Position numbers and translations under genes: made by a program. A DNA stretch of 64,000 nucleotides from Labia minor (lineage: Eukaryota > Arthropoda > Insecta > Dermaptera > Spongiphoridae), in the NCBI GenBank assembly GCA_963082975.1, contig OY720347.1:11886225-11950224 (forward strand), written 5' to 3'. Shown here one piece after another: positions 45,358 through 56,331 of the stretch (position 1 is its first letter; each line of letters opens with the position of its first letter). The notes beneath the pieces were generated by a model. The model did no database searches, was not told where the DNA came from, and worked only from the letters and a program-made list of their open reading frames with translations.

Positions 45358-45610
45358 TAGTCGTATATATAGATTGGCTATGATTGATTGAGTGGAGAGA
45401 TGCGGGGGCGCAACCCACTAAGGTGAGATGCCTGATACTATTAATAGGTAATAGATAATTACTTGGGCAGCTTTAAGAGGTGTTAAACCTCTCTCATCAA
45501 AAAATGATTTGTTCAAAATGGGTGCCCAGCGGGAGGTCACAAGATAGGGATTCAGCTGCTGCAGAATCCCCACCCTCTCATACTCATCATGGTTATTTAT
45601 ACACACTACG
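45358..45610. promoter_or_regulatory. Unique island, candidate regulatory element
   Basis: Contains ATGATTGATTGAGTGG (homeodomain/Pbx-like), GCAGCTTTAAGAGGTG and GATTCAGCTGCTGCAG. The frame at 45418-45606 (minus) has no known domain. Confidence 0.28.
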
Positions 45611-46107
45611 ATAGAATAGAATTGACTAAAAAAAAATACATTTAAATATTCTTCATCACATCTATAATTAATTATTTATTGATTAAATTCTAATAACTAA
45701 TTCTTTCTCTTATTTCAACGATTCAACTGATTATTATTAATGGACCAATATCAGAAGAAGTTTTTAGTTAAATACATTACACTAACAAACCATTAAGGAA
45801 TCAATTTAAATTTATTTTTTAAAAGTAGGTCCCATTTTTCTAATGATACATTTACATTTAATATGTATATATACTCTAAAATTTATTTATTTATTTTAAT
45901 AAAAAAAAAACGGATCAAATTATTTATATTTTTCCTTTTGAAATGAATAATTTTTAGAAAAAATATTTTTATTTTATAAAAACATTACTTTATTTTCTAT
46001 TCCATTATATCATACTCGTTTATCAAAATAATTAAAAACCAAAATATAAAAATCAAGAAAGTTATATTTTATTAGTTAGGATAATTGCACTTCCAATATT
46101 AAAATAT
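45611..46107. other. AT-rich spacer
   Basis: Nothing recognised. Confidence 0.45.
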
Positions 46108-46690
46108 GCTGGAGTGTCTCCACTCGACAATCTCGCAATTTGAATTGGATTAAATAACATAATATATTATATTTATATTAAATTTAATTAATTATAAATT
46201 ATTAATTAAAATTAATAAATAATGTTTATTAAACGAGCGGATGTTTGGCTCTTTGTTGACGTCACGTGTTGGCGCGTGATTATCAGTGTTAAAAAATTAA
46301 TTCTGGTACTTTCAGCGATTCAATCAAGCTGAAATTCTATATATAGCAGTTTTATACAATTTTTAATCATGTGAAAAACTATCAAACATATATCTTTATT
46401 TTTGCGATCACTTTAGAGGAAAAAAATCAAAACGTTGTAAGTAATGACCCTCTCTTCCGAATGAGTTACATTTCTCAAAAGTTGATATAAAACTACGAAT
46501 ATTGAATAATGGCCGTGTACCATATTTCATGATTCTAGCTCAAACCGTTTTTGAGTAATCTTGTCTACATACATACACACATACACATACACACACAAGG
46601 ACATTTTTCTCAACCTTAGTGAAAATGATTCAGGAATCTTCAAAACGTATAAAAAACATAAAAATCGCAACATCTAGTTAGAGAGAGTAA
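46108..46690 (+). mobile_element. A-family repeat, copy 9
   Basis: GCTGGAGTGTCTCCACTCGA start; all internal blocks including the (CACATA)n microsatellite near 46568-46598. The terminal hairpin has decayed to TAGTTAGAGAGAGTAAT. Confidence 0.87.
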
Positions 46691-46784
46691 TAAAAGTAAT
46701 TAAAAAATATTAAGAATTTTCAAATTGTTTATTTTATACAAAAAATTACAAAATAATTATACAAAAAAAATAGAAGTAATTTTT

Positions 46785-46841
46785 CAAAACGTATAAAATC
46801 ATCAAAATCTGGACATTGAAATACTATCTCAAGATAGTAAA
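46785..46841 (+). mobile_element. A-family 3' end fragment
   Basis: AAAACGTATAAAATCATCAA through a shortened hairpin ACTATCTCAAGATAGT. Only the last 57 bases of the element. Confidence 0.7.
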
Positions 46842-46959
46842 AATTATTTCATTTAATTTTAAACCAATGACATAATTTTAAAAATAATTAATTCTCTTTT
46901 TAAAATATATATAATTATAATAATAAAAATAATAATCATCTTCATAATTATCATAATCA

Positions 46960-47500
46960 TGATAATAATAATAATAATCATCATATTTGGTAATGGTATT
47001 CTCTGTTGAATGAATGATGGAATTATCTTTGCATGCGGGTCTTTGACTCCCTTTGGAGTTATAAAGGTTAATAATAATCATTACAAGTGTTAATGTCCGA
47101 GTCTTCTTGTCTAATCCACTTCTTCCCCATCCCATTCCTATAACCACAATTAGAATAATTCATTAATAAATATCTTTCAATTTAACCGTATCGGTATCTC
47201 CCTTTTCTGCCCCTTCCCCATGCTTAATACCATCGTAATTGATTTGAACTATTGTCTAGTATGATGAAGAATATTCTTCCAAATGGCACTCATTAACAAC
47301 GAATATAATTGAATTATGAAGGCGTATAATTTTCTAAACGGTTAATAGATTAGAATGTGCTGAAGAAATGGAAGACGAAGCCTTTGGAGGCTGAGAGGGC
47401 ACCGACACTCTCCGACTTTAATTGCATCTATTCATTCCAAACTATTTGAAATGTTTTCAAATATACTATCTTACATGTACAGGTATACCTACAGGTATGT
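46960..47500. promoter_or_regulatory. Unique island, candidate regulatory block
   Basis: Low-repeat text with ACCACAATTAG (Runt-like plus homeodomain-like), GGAGTTATAAAGG, CATTAACAACG, GAGGGCACCGACACTCTCCG. The minus-strand frame at 46878-47147 ends in AT-biased Tyr/Asp runs. Regulatory role is inference. Confidence 0.28.
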
Positions 47501-47546
47501 AATGATCATCAAACATCATTCATAGTGAATTTTGTCTTTTTACTAT

Positions 47547-48136
47547 CTCTTTTCCTCTAAAGTAACCATAAAAATAAAGATATATGTTTGATACTATTTC
47601 ACATGATTAAAAATTGTATAAAACAGCTATATATAGAATTTCAGCTTGATTGAATCGCTGAAAGTACCGGAATTAATTTTTTAACACTGCAAATCATGAG
47701 CCAACACGTGACGTGGTGCCATCAACTAAGAGCCAAACATGCGCTCGTTTAATAAATATTATTCATAAATTTTAATTTTAATTTATATTTAATTAAATTT
47801 AATTTAAATATCTTCTTCTTAAGGTGCCGTCTCCCTTTCGGAGTTTGGCTATCATCATGACTAGGATAGCTTTAGAAGCAATGATAATTTTTCTTGGGAA
47901 TGTTAATGCGGTGGTTTCCCGTTGCCTTACGCATGTATAGAACCAGGAACTGACAGTTCCTGGAGCCGGAGACAGCTGATGTTAAATTGATTTTTATTAG
48001 AAAAATTTGTTCTTAGTTGGAATTGAACGCCGACTTCTTGTGTAGAAAATTGTTATGCTACACTCTCGGCTAGCTGTCTCCTTAATTTAAATATAACATA
48101 TGTTAATTAATTCAATTCAAATTTGCGAGATAGTAG
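47547..48136 (-). mobile_element. A-family repeat, copy 10, inverted 5' half
   Basis: Reverse-oriented 5' half of an A repeat (CTCTAAAGTAACCATAAAAA at the left, GCGAGATAGTAGAGG at the right), directly followed by a forward 3' half at 48137. Together the halves make one complete element whose 5' half is flipped. A SINE is inserted at 47811-48081. Confidence 0.85.
47811..48081 (-). mobile_element. tRNA-derived SINE nested in an A repeat
   Basis: Minus strand. The head GGAGACAGCTAGCCGAGAGT contains an A-box-like TAGCCGAGAGTG about 10 bases in, and GGCGTTCAATTCC at about base 53 fits a B-box, both at tRNA spacing. The body includes GGCAACGGGAAACCACCGCA, and the tail GGGAGACGGCACCTTAAG ends in (AAG)n. 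Flanked by a perfect 12-bp duplication TTAATTTAAATA (47799-47810, 48082-48093), proof of insertion into the A repeat. Depends on a LINE for retrotransposition. Confidence 0.85.
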
Positions 48137-48403
48137 AGGAAAAAAAATCAAAACGATGTAGGTAATGACCCTCTTCCGGTTGAACTACATTTCTCAAAAG
48201 TTATTAGAAAATTATGAATTTTGAATAATTCCCGTATACCAAATTTCATGATTCTAGCTCAAACCGTTTTTTCGTAATCTTGTTTACATACACACACACA
48301 CACACAGGCATTTTTCTCAACCTTAATGAAAATGATTCAAAACGTATAAAAACATCAAAATCTCAACATGAAAATTTTCGTGATCGCAATACTATTTCTA
48401 CTA
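48137..48403 (+). mobile_element. A-family repeat, copy 10, forward 3' half
   Basis: Begins AGAGGAAAAAAAATCAAAAC and runs through the (AC)n tract (48291-48305) to ATCGCAATACTATTTC. The terminal hairpin is lost. Confidence 0.83.
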
Positions 48404-49188
48404 ACTATTACTTTAAATTATTATGATTTCCTTTAATCAAATAAACCATGACCGTATACCACTTCTACATTTTTAATATATTTAATTTAATTTTTCATAC
48501 TTCTATATTTATTACTATATTTTTAATTCTGTTAATTTTTGATTCAATTTTTATTTCCAATTCTAATTGATACTGTTGTAGAAAAAAGAGCTTCAGGCAG
48601 CCTGTAATGATAATATTAGGTTAATTTTTTTTTAAATAAGCAGAAAATCAATTCTAAATGAGTTTTTAAACAACCTATTATATTATTATTAAAAAGGTCT
48701 AACTAAATATTATTTTATATAATTTACACCTAACTAATAATCACGTAAAAAAGCAAGAAAAACCTTAGTCACGTTTTTGGTAGGAAAAAAAAACTTGCTT
48801 CGTAATCTTGGCTCCCTTGAAATTGTCTACCTTTAATAATTAGGATATAGAAAATAGATAGATAGATAGATAGACAATTAATTTAAACGCATTCTCTCTA
48901 TTCAAATAGATTGATCGAATGAACCAATAACAAACACATGTTAAACTTAAATTTATTGAACAAAAAATTAATGGCGACAAAAAGGGAGGAGAAGGGGGGG
49001 ATTGAAAATAAAAACAAAACAATATTGATTTGAATTAATAAATAGTAATATGATACATTTAATAAAAAAAAAAGTTAAAAATATTCCATTTGAATAATTT
49101 ATTTATAATAAATGAAAATTAAAATAGATATATACTTTTATTTTTGGTTTTAATAAAATATTTTATTCTCTATGTATATTATGTATGG
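48404..49188. other. AT-rich stretch
   Basis: (GATA)n near 48857-48875 and a G-rich patch near 48982-49001. No coding signal. Confidence 0.45.
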
Positions 49189-49477
49189 CAGGGGTCGGTT
49201 TTTCAATATTCAGCGCTTTGTCGAAATAATATTATAGGGATTGACACACTTGGTGATATTTTTTTTTTTTAGAACCATATTGAAAAAATTTAAAAAAGTC
49301 TGATCGTAAAATCATTTTACCTTTTTATACATTTACATTGTAAAAAAGACGAAAATATTTAAAAGTCTGATCTCAAAATCATTTTATCATTTTTTTTAGA
49401 ACCATATTGAAAAAATTTAAAAAGTCCAGCGAGGGCGCAATAAAAATCGATAGGGGACGCCGCGCTGCCTATCCCTG
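49189..49477. mobile_element. hAT-type MITE (CAGGGGTCGG group)
   Basis: Ends CAGGGGTCGGTTTTTCAA and GCGCTGCCTATCCCTG; flanks ATGTATGG and GTATATGG match at 6 of 8. TTCAGCGC/GCGCTG lie near the ends. Two copies of the shared core lie in tandem (TTTTTTTTAGAACCATATTG near 49263 and again near 49392). Confidence 0.75.
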
Positions 49478-49490
49478 GTATATGGTAATA

Positions 49491-50841
49491 GGGTGACCCA
49501 GCCAGTAGTTGAACCCCTTCCAGTAGTTGAACAAATTACCAAAAATCCGCCAAAATCTCAAGAGGAAACATGCTTGGAACGTGAAATTTTATTTTATTTT
49601 TAAGTTGTTATGTTGTCGCAATTGAAACACCTATCGTCTGCTGCACGTGACTTAAGTACTCAGAGATATTATTTTTTTTCTCAAATGAAATGCTTGTTTT
49701 TGCATTCACGACTAGTCTACTGAAAATACGGTAAATAAAAGTAATTCACGTGCATCCTAGTCATTTTTAGAGATATTTTTACCGAATTGCTCTTAAATTA
49801 AAGCTAAAGGACTACATTTTGAAGCATGATATTAAGGTATAGATATTTTGTATTTTTTAGAGTTTTAAACTGACTGTTCAACTAATGGCACTGTTAAAAT
49901 GCACAAATTCCAGTAATTGAACAGTGGTGAACGGTGCCCGCCATCAAAGATCACCAGACTGTGAATGTTCAATCCCTTTTATACCTTGAATCTCTCTTCC
50001 CCAAGGGTAGGCCTGAAGAATTTAGAAAAGTGCAGGGGAAGAGTGGGAGGGTAATATTGAGGCCCGTGAACTGTTTCAGTTTTGGAAAAGGCTTCGGAGC
50101 AAATGTCTTAATGAAACTCAGACAAATGGCCTTTTGTCTGAGTGTATTGAAAAAGAGCCCGAAATTAATCATAATTTTGATGCCTCACCTTCAGCATTGA
50201 ATGTTAGTGCAATCCAAGCAACACTTTCAAGACAAACGGACTCGCCTAAAGTAAAGTAAAGTAAAACCAGGAATCTGTATGCAGTAACGGGACTCGACTC
50301 CCAAAGCAATTTCGTTTCAAAAGTTTAAAAAATTTTAAAAATATTTTTAATTTTGTATCTTATGTGTATATTGCCGATTGGTGTTTGTTTGAAATAAATA
50401 AATAAATAAATATATGTATTATTGTTATTATTATTATTATAATTTAAACATTGAGCAATGTTTGGAATGTGAATCAGCCTTGTATTGTGTTATGAGTGCT
50501 CAAGCTATAGGCCTAGATATTTGTTAAGTCGTTTTGGATGTGTACCTAAACTTAAAATAAAAAAAAACTATGAAATAACGGGTGTTCAATTACTGGAATA
50601 TCGAGCGTTCAAAAACTGGACATGTCTGTTCAACCACTGGGATAAAATCATAAAAAATGATGTGAATTTTTTTTTGCTTTTTATTTTTCAGTTAAGCACT
50701 GTTTAATATTTTTTTTAATAACTACAATAATAAAGCTTTGTTAAAAATCCATTAGCTTAGTTTTACGGCTAATAGTATAGAACTTACAACAGGATCCGTG
50801 GTAAACTGGCTTTATTTGTTCAACTACTGGCTGGGTCACCC
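49491..50841 (+). mobile_element. 1.35-kb TIR element with repeated GTTCAACTACTGG motif
   Basis: Perfect terminal inverted repeats of about 23 bp (left GGGTGACCCAGCCAGTAGTT, continuing GAAC) with TA on both sides (49489-49490, 50842-50843), as in Tc1/mariner/pogo-type elements. The 13-bp word GTTCAACTACTGG or its complement recurs near both ends (about 49502, 49520, 49878, 49907, 50583, 50605, 50627, 50818). The middle holds a decayed frame: FPKGRPEEFRKVQGKSG at about 49997, and in another frame EARELFQFWKRLRSKCLNET from about 50060 to ATLSRQTDSPK, with a frameshift between. I see no DDE motif, so this is probably the tail of a transposase or a captured fragment. Confidence 0.75.
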
Positions 50842-50938
50842 TAGTATGCAATTGATAACATTGTATTAAATCAACATATTTTTATGACTAGGTAATATAA
50901 TTAATAAGTAGTGATCAAATTAAAATTAAATAAAATAA

Positions 50939-51571
50939 GTTGACCTGTGGTCAGATCCGAACCGACGGACGGTTTGAAGTAAATTAATTTCCAGCTAGAG
51001 AAACAATTTCAAACAATTTTAATATATCTATTAATGTAATAAAAAACAGATATGGATATAACATAAATATTTTTAATTTTATTTTATTTATAATATATAG
51101 GTAAGACCAGGCTGTGACGTCATGAATGGCTGGATGACGTCAAATAATTTTAAATTAAGAAAAAACTAATAAAGATGATTTTTCTTGAGGATAAAACCAA
51201 TACAAAGTGCATGATTCGTGTGGTGATATGTAAAAAATCTCCTCATGTGAAATTTAGTGTGAAAATAACCCTTACCTTCCTATTGCCTATCGCTAATACT
51301 ACCACTTCCGGTTTCCGGATTTGCACCAAAAGTTGATCCATTCATCATACTAATGCATTAAGTGAATATACCAAATTTCATCAAAATCCGTTGAGCCGTT
51401 CAGGCTGTACACATCTATACGGACGGACAGACGGACAGACGGACGGACAGACATCATGCTAAAAATACTTTTTTCTGTTAAGAAAATGCATGATTCGTGG
51501 AGATATGTAAAAATCTCCACGTGTGAAATTTGGTGTGAAAACAATACCTCCCTTACTATCGTCGGTCGGTA
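50939..51571 (+). mobile_element. B-family repeat, copy 6 (full length)
   Basis: GTTGACCTGTGGTCAGATCC start, TGACGTCA words near 51115-51140, both half-units, (GGAC)n near 51419-51450, end ACTATCGTCGGTCGGTAAAA. The frame at 51350-51544 is repeat sequence. Confidence 0.9.
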
Positions 51572-51654
51572 AAAATTAAATAATTAAGTTTGAACTAATA
51601 ATAATAACCTCAGAAATTTAAATGTAAACGTATTTAAGTATTATAAAGCATAGG

Positions 51655-51697
<43 letters not shown>

Positions 51698-51879
51698 GAT
51701 TTTTAAAATAAATAATTTAATTTTTTTTTTTTAGAAAAAAAATATTTTATTTCAGATTAGTATCTAATCTTGGATTTATTGAAAGTAAACAAAAACGTAA
51801 TACTAAAATTTGGTCTCCTATTTATAGAATAACTACTTGTTATATATTGTGCAAATTTTTTTTACATAAAATCTAGTTT
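51572..51879. repeat. AT-rich spacer with long (TA)n
   Basis: (TA)n at about 51656-51692; the rest is A/T-rich with nothing recognised. Confidence 0.7.
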
Positions 51880-52600
51880 TTGTCTTTTATGTTACATAAT
51901 TGTATTGATAATAAATCGATGGCAGTTTCAGATAGGAAACACGCGACGAGCATGACATGCCAAAGTGGGAATAAAACCGCTCGTGAGAGCACACGAAGTG
52001 GAAGATTCAAGAGGCGGAGTCTTGATCTAGCAATCCTCCCAGAGCCTTTAACAGAAACTAGAAAAAAGAAAGAGAGAGAGAGAGAGATGAGCATCTGCAT
52101 CAGCAATAACAACAGCAGCAGTAGCATTAACAGCAAAAAGAACAATAACTACGACGACTACGACGACTACAACTACGACGACGACGACGTCGACGATGAC
52201 GATGACGATGATGATGAAGACGACCAAACGAACGATCAATTTCTTAACAAACTGGCTTGTTGGGCGTTGTTCCTTCAGCGGGGTGGAGGACATGGATGCT
52301 TGGAGATGTCGAGATGCTGCTGCTGTTGCCTGACAGCATGAGCAATGGACCTCGAGCGTATCGCCTCCGTGGACACTCGTCCGACAATTAAACCAACATT
52401 TCTACACGAGTTACACTTAATAGGGACCCGAAACCAGCAGCCATTCCGTGGGAACAGGCCAATTTACCTGCCTGCCCAAATATATAGATAAGTAAACTGA
52501 GCAATTGATTGGTTGCCACGAGCCAATTATCTAGCCAGAAGACATAACCCTCCCCCCCCCACACCACGACCACACCTCTCCATAACCAAAAACACTAACT
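51880..52600. promoter_or_regulatory. Large GC-richer unique island with a long open frame
   Basis: Unique text with ATAAATCGATGGCAG, GAGCAATTGATTGGTTGCC, CCAATTATCTAGCC and CCAATTTACCTGCCTG (homeodomain- and E-box-like words). A plus-strand frame at 51880-52341 (153 codons) has a non-simple first half (TARESTRSGRFKRRSLDLAI) and then Lys-, Ser/Asn- and Asp-rich runs from (GA)n, CAGCAG and GACGAC repeats. No domain recognised and no splice context can be judged, so I leave it as a candidate regulatory block with possible coding potential. Confidence 0.33.
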
Positions 52601-53338
52601 GGAGATGTTCTCTACTCTGATAAAACATGGATCTCCAAATGAAATTGATTAATTATAAATTATAAAAGAATAAAATATTAAATTTGGTTTTAAAAATGAA
52701 AAATTGATTGGCAAATGACATTTTTCCAAAATAATTGGATTCAAATAAACATCTCTCTCTCAACTTATTATAATTATTCTTCTTATCCTAATATCAAGAC
52801 TCATTAATTTATTAAAATTATAGTTTTTTATTTAATATGTTTAAATATAACAAAAGAGATTATTTTCACATAATAAATAAGCAAGTTATAAATTCCATAA
52901 AGAACGAGTAAATGGTATTTTTTAATATAATTCTTCTCCTCCATTAGCAGCTCATTTAATATGTACTTTTAAATCACTATTTGTTTTTTTTGTTTTATTT
53001 TTTATTTTTATTTTTCCTTTTTATATATAACGATCTATAAAAAAAATTCTTGCTTAATTATTTCTTTCTTCTTTCAAGAAATAATTAATTTAATTGCCCA
53101 TTTGGATCTTGAAATACCATTTATTTTAAAATAATTAAAATCTCGAAGAAATTTAATGAAGTTGTCGTAAGGATTAGGCCAGATTGTTTTTTTTTTTACT
53201 TAAGTTAAATACTTTCATTTGGTTTGTTTTAAATGCAGATTCTCTCTCAAACTTGACTATTATCAATTGATATATAGTGTAAGTATAATAATGTAATTTA
53301 ATATAAATTTAAATATTCAAATATTCTTGGTTCTTAGT
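52601..53338. other. AT-rich stretch
   Basis: T-runs near 52982 and 53185. Slightly complex text at 53090-53180. Nothing recognised. Confidence 0.45.
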
Positions 53339-53346
53339 GACTAAAG

Positions 53347-53614
53347 CAGCGGTCGGGGAATCGGGGTAAATTACCCCAAATGGAGTAAAGATGAAATTTT
53401 GTGAGTAAAAAGTATATATTTTTAATTTGCTATTTGAGAAACCTTTTAGTATTTTTACAAATTAAATTTTTATTTATTGTTTTCTTTTCAAAATTATAAT
53501 GGGGGGGGGGGGCTATAATAGGAAAGATGTTTTTTTTGCTCTTCACCATGGGGTAATATCAACTTACACAAAAATATTTTGGGGTAATGATTAAAAAATG
53601 TTCCCCGACCGCTG
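53347..53614. mobile_element. hAT-type MITE (CAGCGGTCGG group, copy 2)
   Basis: Ends CAGCGGTCGGGGAATCGGGG and TTCCCCGACCGCTG, flanked by perfect 8-bp duplications GACTAAAG (53339-53346, 53615-53622). GGGGTAA words near both ends; a G-run near 53502-53511. Close relative of 32372-32652. Confidence 0.9.
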
Positions 53615-53622
53615 GACTAAAG

Positions 53623-53980
53623 TAATAGAATGAAAAATAAATAAATTAAAAATTATTTAAGAAAATTAAAATTTATTATTGGAATAATACGCTTATATAA
53701 ATAAATTTAAATTTGAGTAAAATTGTAATTTTAAATAACAAGAAATCAATTACAAATTTTATTTTAAGGTTAATACATCCCGATTTTGGCGGGACAGTTC
53801 CACTTTTTAGAAAACATCTGCATTTCTTATTTTAAATGTAAAAATATATAACGCAATTAAATATTAAAACTTTAAAATCTAGATTAAGTGTAATATATAA
53901 CCAAAATTTAACCAGCTCATGTAAAATACAATTACCCAAATTTATATGTAGAATATTATTTGAAACTAATTTTTAAAGTA
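53623..53980. other. AT-rich spacer
   Basis: 53766-53825 contains ATCCCGATTTTGGCGGGAC, resembling GTCCCG words of the MITE at 8428; otherwise nothing. Confidence 0.4.
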
Positions 53981-53984
53981 TCAT

Positions 53985-54290
53985 GGATTTGGATAAACCT
54001 TACCAGTGGATTCCTTTTTTAACCCCAAAAACTTACGAGTTTACGAGATGAAAATTATTAAAGCTTGAATATAAATTCATTTGAGCTCATATTTATAATT
54101 CTTTTTTGATTTGGCCTCAAGAGGGCTTCACTAATTTTCTGGATTTTTTTTAGTTCGGTTTTGATATAGAGAAATTTAAAAATTAATTAATTAAATAATT
54201 TTCCTATAACCAAACAAAATTGATAAAGACCGAAAAATAGTGAATAATTGAATAATTAGAGAATTAGTCAATGAAACATTACTTTAAATT
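53985..54290. mobile_element. Decayed G-family foldback
   Basis: CCAGTGGATTCCTTTTTTAA matches the arm of 30059-30557 (CCAATGGATTTCTTTTTTAA). GGCCTCAAGAGGGCTTCACT and TTTTTAGTTCGGTTTTGATA match the centre of the other foldbacks. Arms no longer pair well. Confidence 0.5.
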
Positions 54291-54386
54291 ATTCATCGAA
54301 TAAGAAAATTGGTCATTTTAACCATTTTGAGTTAAATTTTTGACAATTTCTTTAAACATCATCATCATCTCACCCTATTGGTCCAG

Positions 54387-54423
<37 letters not shown>

Positions 54424-54939
54424 ATATTTTTAAATTTATAAATATTATGGAAGAGAAAATTTAAATTAAACTTGTAATGGAAATTTTAAAGTAGTATATT
54501 TTTTCTAATATAATAATATAATAATAACTTTAACAAGAGAATCCTTGGAGAAATAGTATTACTTTTATTTTCAGAAATTTAATTAATTCGATCAGATAAA
54601 GATAAAAGGTTTTTGAAAATTAAGTTTTTTGTTTTTTTTTTATAATTAGTAAATATGTATACAAAAAAATGAAATTGTATTTATAAATTTGCTATTATCA
54701 TCTAGATTTTAGATAGAGGTGATTTATCCCTTTAAAAAAAATCGATCCAAATGAATATCTAATCGGATTATTTTCAATTCAATCCATTATCGTATTATAC
54801 GAATATCTGAATATTTCTTTGGACTTAAATTGAAAGAGGAGGGGGTGGGGGGGGGGAGAAAGTAAATAGTAAATCGTATAAAAAAAAAAAAAAGAATGAA
54901 AGAATGAAAGCGAGATAAAAATAAGAAGAACAGAAGGAA
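54291..54939. other. AT-rich stretch with simple repeats
   Basis: (TA)n near 54387-54423, G-rich run at about 54838-54857, A-run near 54880-54893. No genes. Confidence 0.5.
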
Positions 54940-55400
54940 TTATGCAAAGTTGCAGAGTATTTGGCTGTCAAATTATGACTTTAATACAATGAACGATTAC
55001 CAGGCATTTTCATCAGAGGGGGACATATTCAAGGGAGGCTGGCTGGACCAGGTGACTTATCGGGCCAATAGCATCGGCAGTGATTTATGACAAGGCGCTC
55101 TCGGACTCGGTCCCACCATCATCCCTCTCGCTCGCTCACTGATCGAGATTTTAATGACACCCTTGACTGCTCCTGCTACCAGCCAGCAGCCTCCGTTTGT
55201 CATTTTAACAACAGGAGATGAAATGAATCGTCCGATCGTTTCCAGATCCATTTGCAACGTTCCATCTCCCTCCCCCACTCCAGTCTCTCTCTTCAGTCTT
55301 ATCATCATCTTCCGATGTGACAGCCACGAAACGACTGAGACAAGTGATTTAAAGACCTCACTTTCTCTCCCCCCCCCCTCCCCACACACAAACATTTTGT
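54940..55400. promoter_or_regulatory. GC-richer unique island, strongest enhancer candidate
   Basis: About 460 bases, unique, with TGGCTGTCAAATTATGAC (Meis-like plus homeodomain-like), GTGATTTATGACAAG (posterior-Hox-like), TTTTAATGACACCC, TTTGTCATTTTAAC, ATGTGACAGCC and a GGGCCAATAG box. Frames on both strands (55057-55395 minus, 55154-55423 plus) lack domains. The density of TGACA/TTTATGAC words is the main support; function is inference. Confidence 0.38.
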
Positions 55401-55980
55401 ACTGTTTGTTATACTTCTTATAAAAGAACTCTTCTCATTTATAACTGACAGATTTCCATTGATTCCCATTTAAATACGTATATACTTATAAATAAATATA
55501 CGTGTCCATATACATATATATATTATACCTACATCAATGTCAGATTTTAAAATAAATAAACAAAAATTTATTCAATCAATATTTAATCAGTTAATAGTTT
55601 TGAAGAATTTAATTATTTTTCTCAATTCATTCATAAATAAATAAAGTCTAATCCTATTCCTATTCCTGTGAATAAAGAGTATTTAGATAAAGATATGAGT
55701 ATATACGTAGGTACCACAAATATAAATTGATTGATTCATATTTATTAGAGTAAAATCAATTTTTCCGAATTCTTAAATCATAATGATTTTTCTTTTGATA
55801 TTTTTCAAAAATAAATTAATTTTTATAAATCTTAAATTAATTACTCTTTCTCTTAATTTTATTATTAAAAAAAAAATTTCAATTAATAAATCTTTTATTT
55901 ATTTAAAATTAATCATGATTTAAAAAAGATTAAATAAGATATGAATATATTAGATATAATATGTTATTAATACATTAGAG
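55401..55980. other. AT-rich stretch
   Basis: No coding or repeat signal recognised. Confidence 0.45.
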
Positions 55981-56331
55981 CAGTGATTCTCAATCTGTGG
56001 GGCGCGTCCTCCTAGGGGGGCGCGAGCACACTAATGGGGGGGGGCGATCATATCAAGTGCCCCCAAAGGCATTTCAAGTGCAAACTTTTGAAAATTTTCA
56101 ATTTTTTTTTTCAATATGGTTCTAAAAACGAAAAAAGGTCAAATGATTTTGCGATGCTCTGAAACATTTTCGATTTATCAATATGGCTAAGTGTGCTCAT
56201 TATTTAAAAAAATTGATTAATTCAGTGAATGTAAAGAGGCTCTCAAACAACATTTCCGACTTTTTTACAATATGGTTCTAAAATTATGATTGAAAATTTG
56301 GCCGTAAATACTAAAAGGTTGAGAAACATTG
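55981..56331. mobile_element. hAT-type MITE (GGGGCGCG group)
   Basis: Ends CAGTGATTCTCAATCTGTGG and AAGGTTGAGAAACATTG. GGGGCGCG words lie near the left end. Shared core TTTTTTCAATATGGTTCTAA near 56108 and again in part near 56265. No matching target duplication, so one end may be rearranged. Confidence 0.65.

Noticed and set aside
52048-52293. Minus-strand poly-Val frame
   Set aside because: Translation of the GACGAC tract on the opposite strand; low complexity only.
55981-56331. Target-site duplication CATTAGAG for this MITE
   Set aside because: The right flank (TGGAATGT) does not match, so no duplication is claimed.
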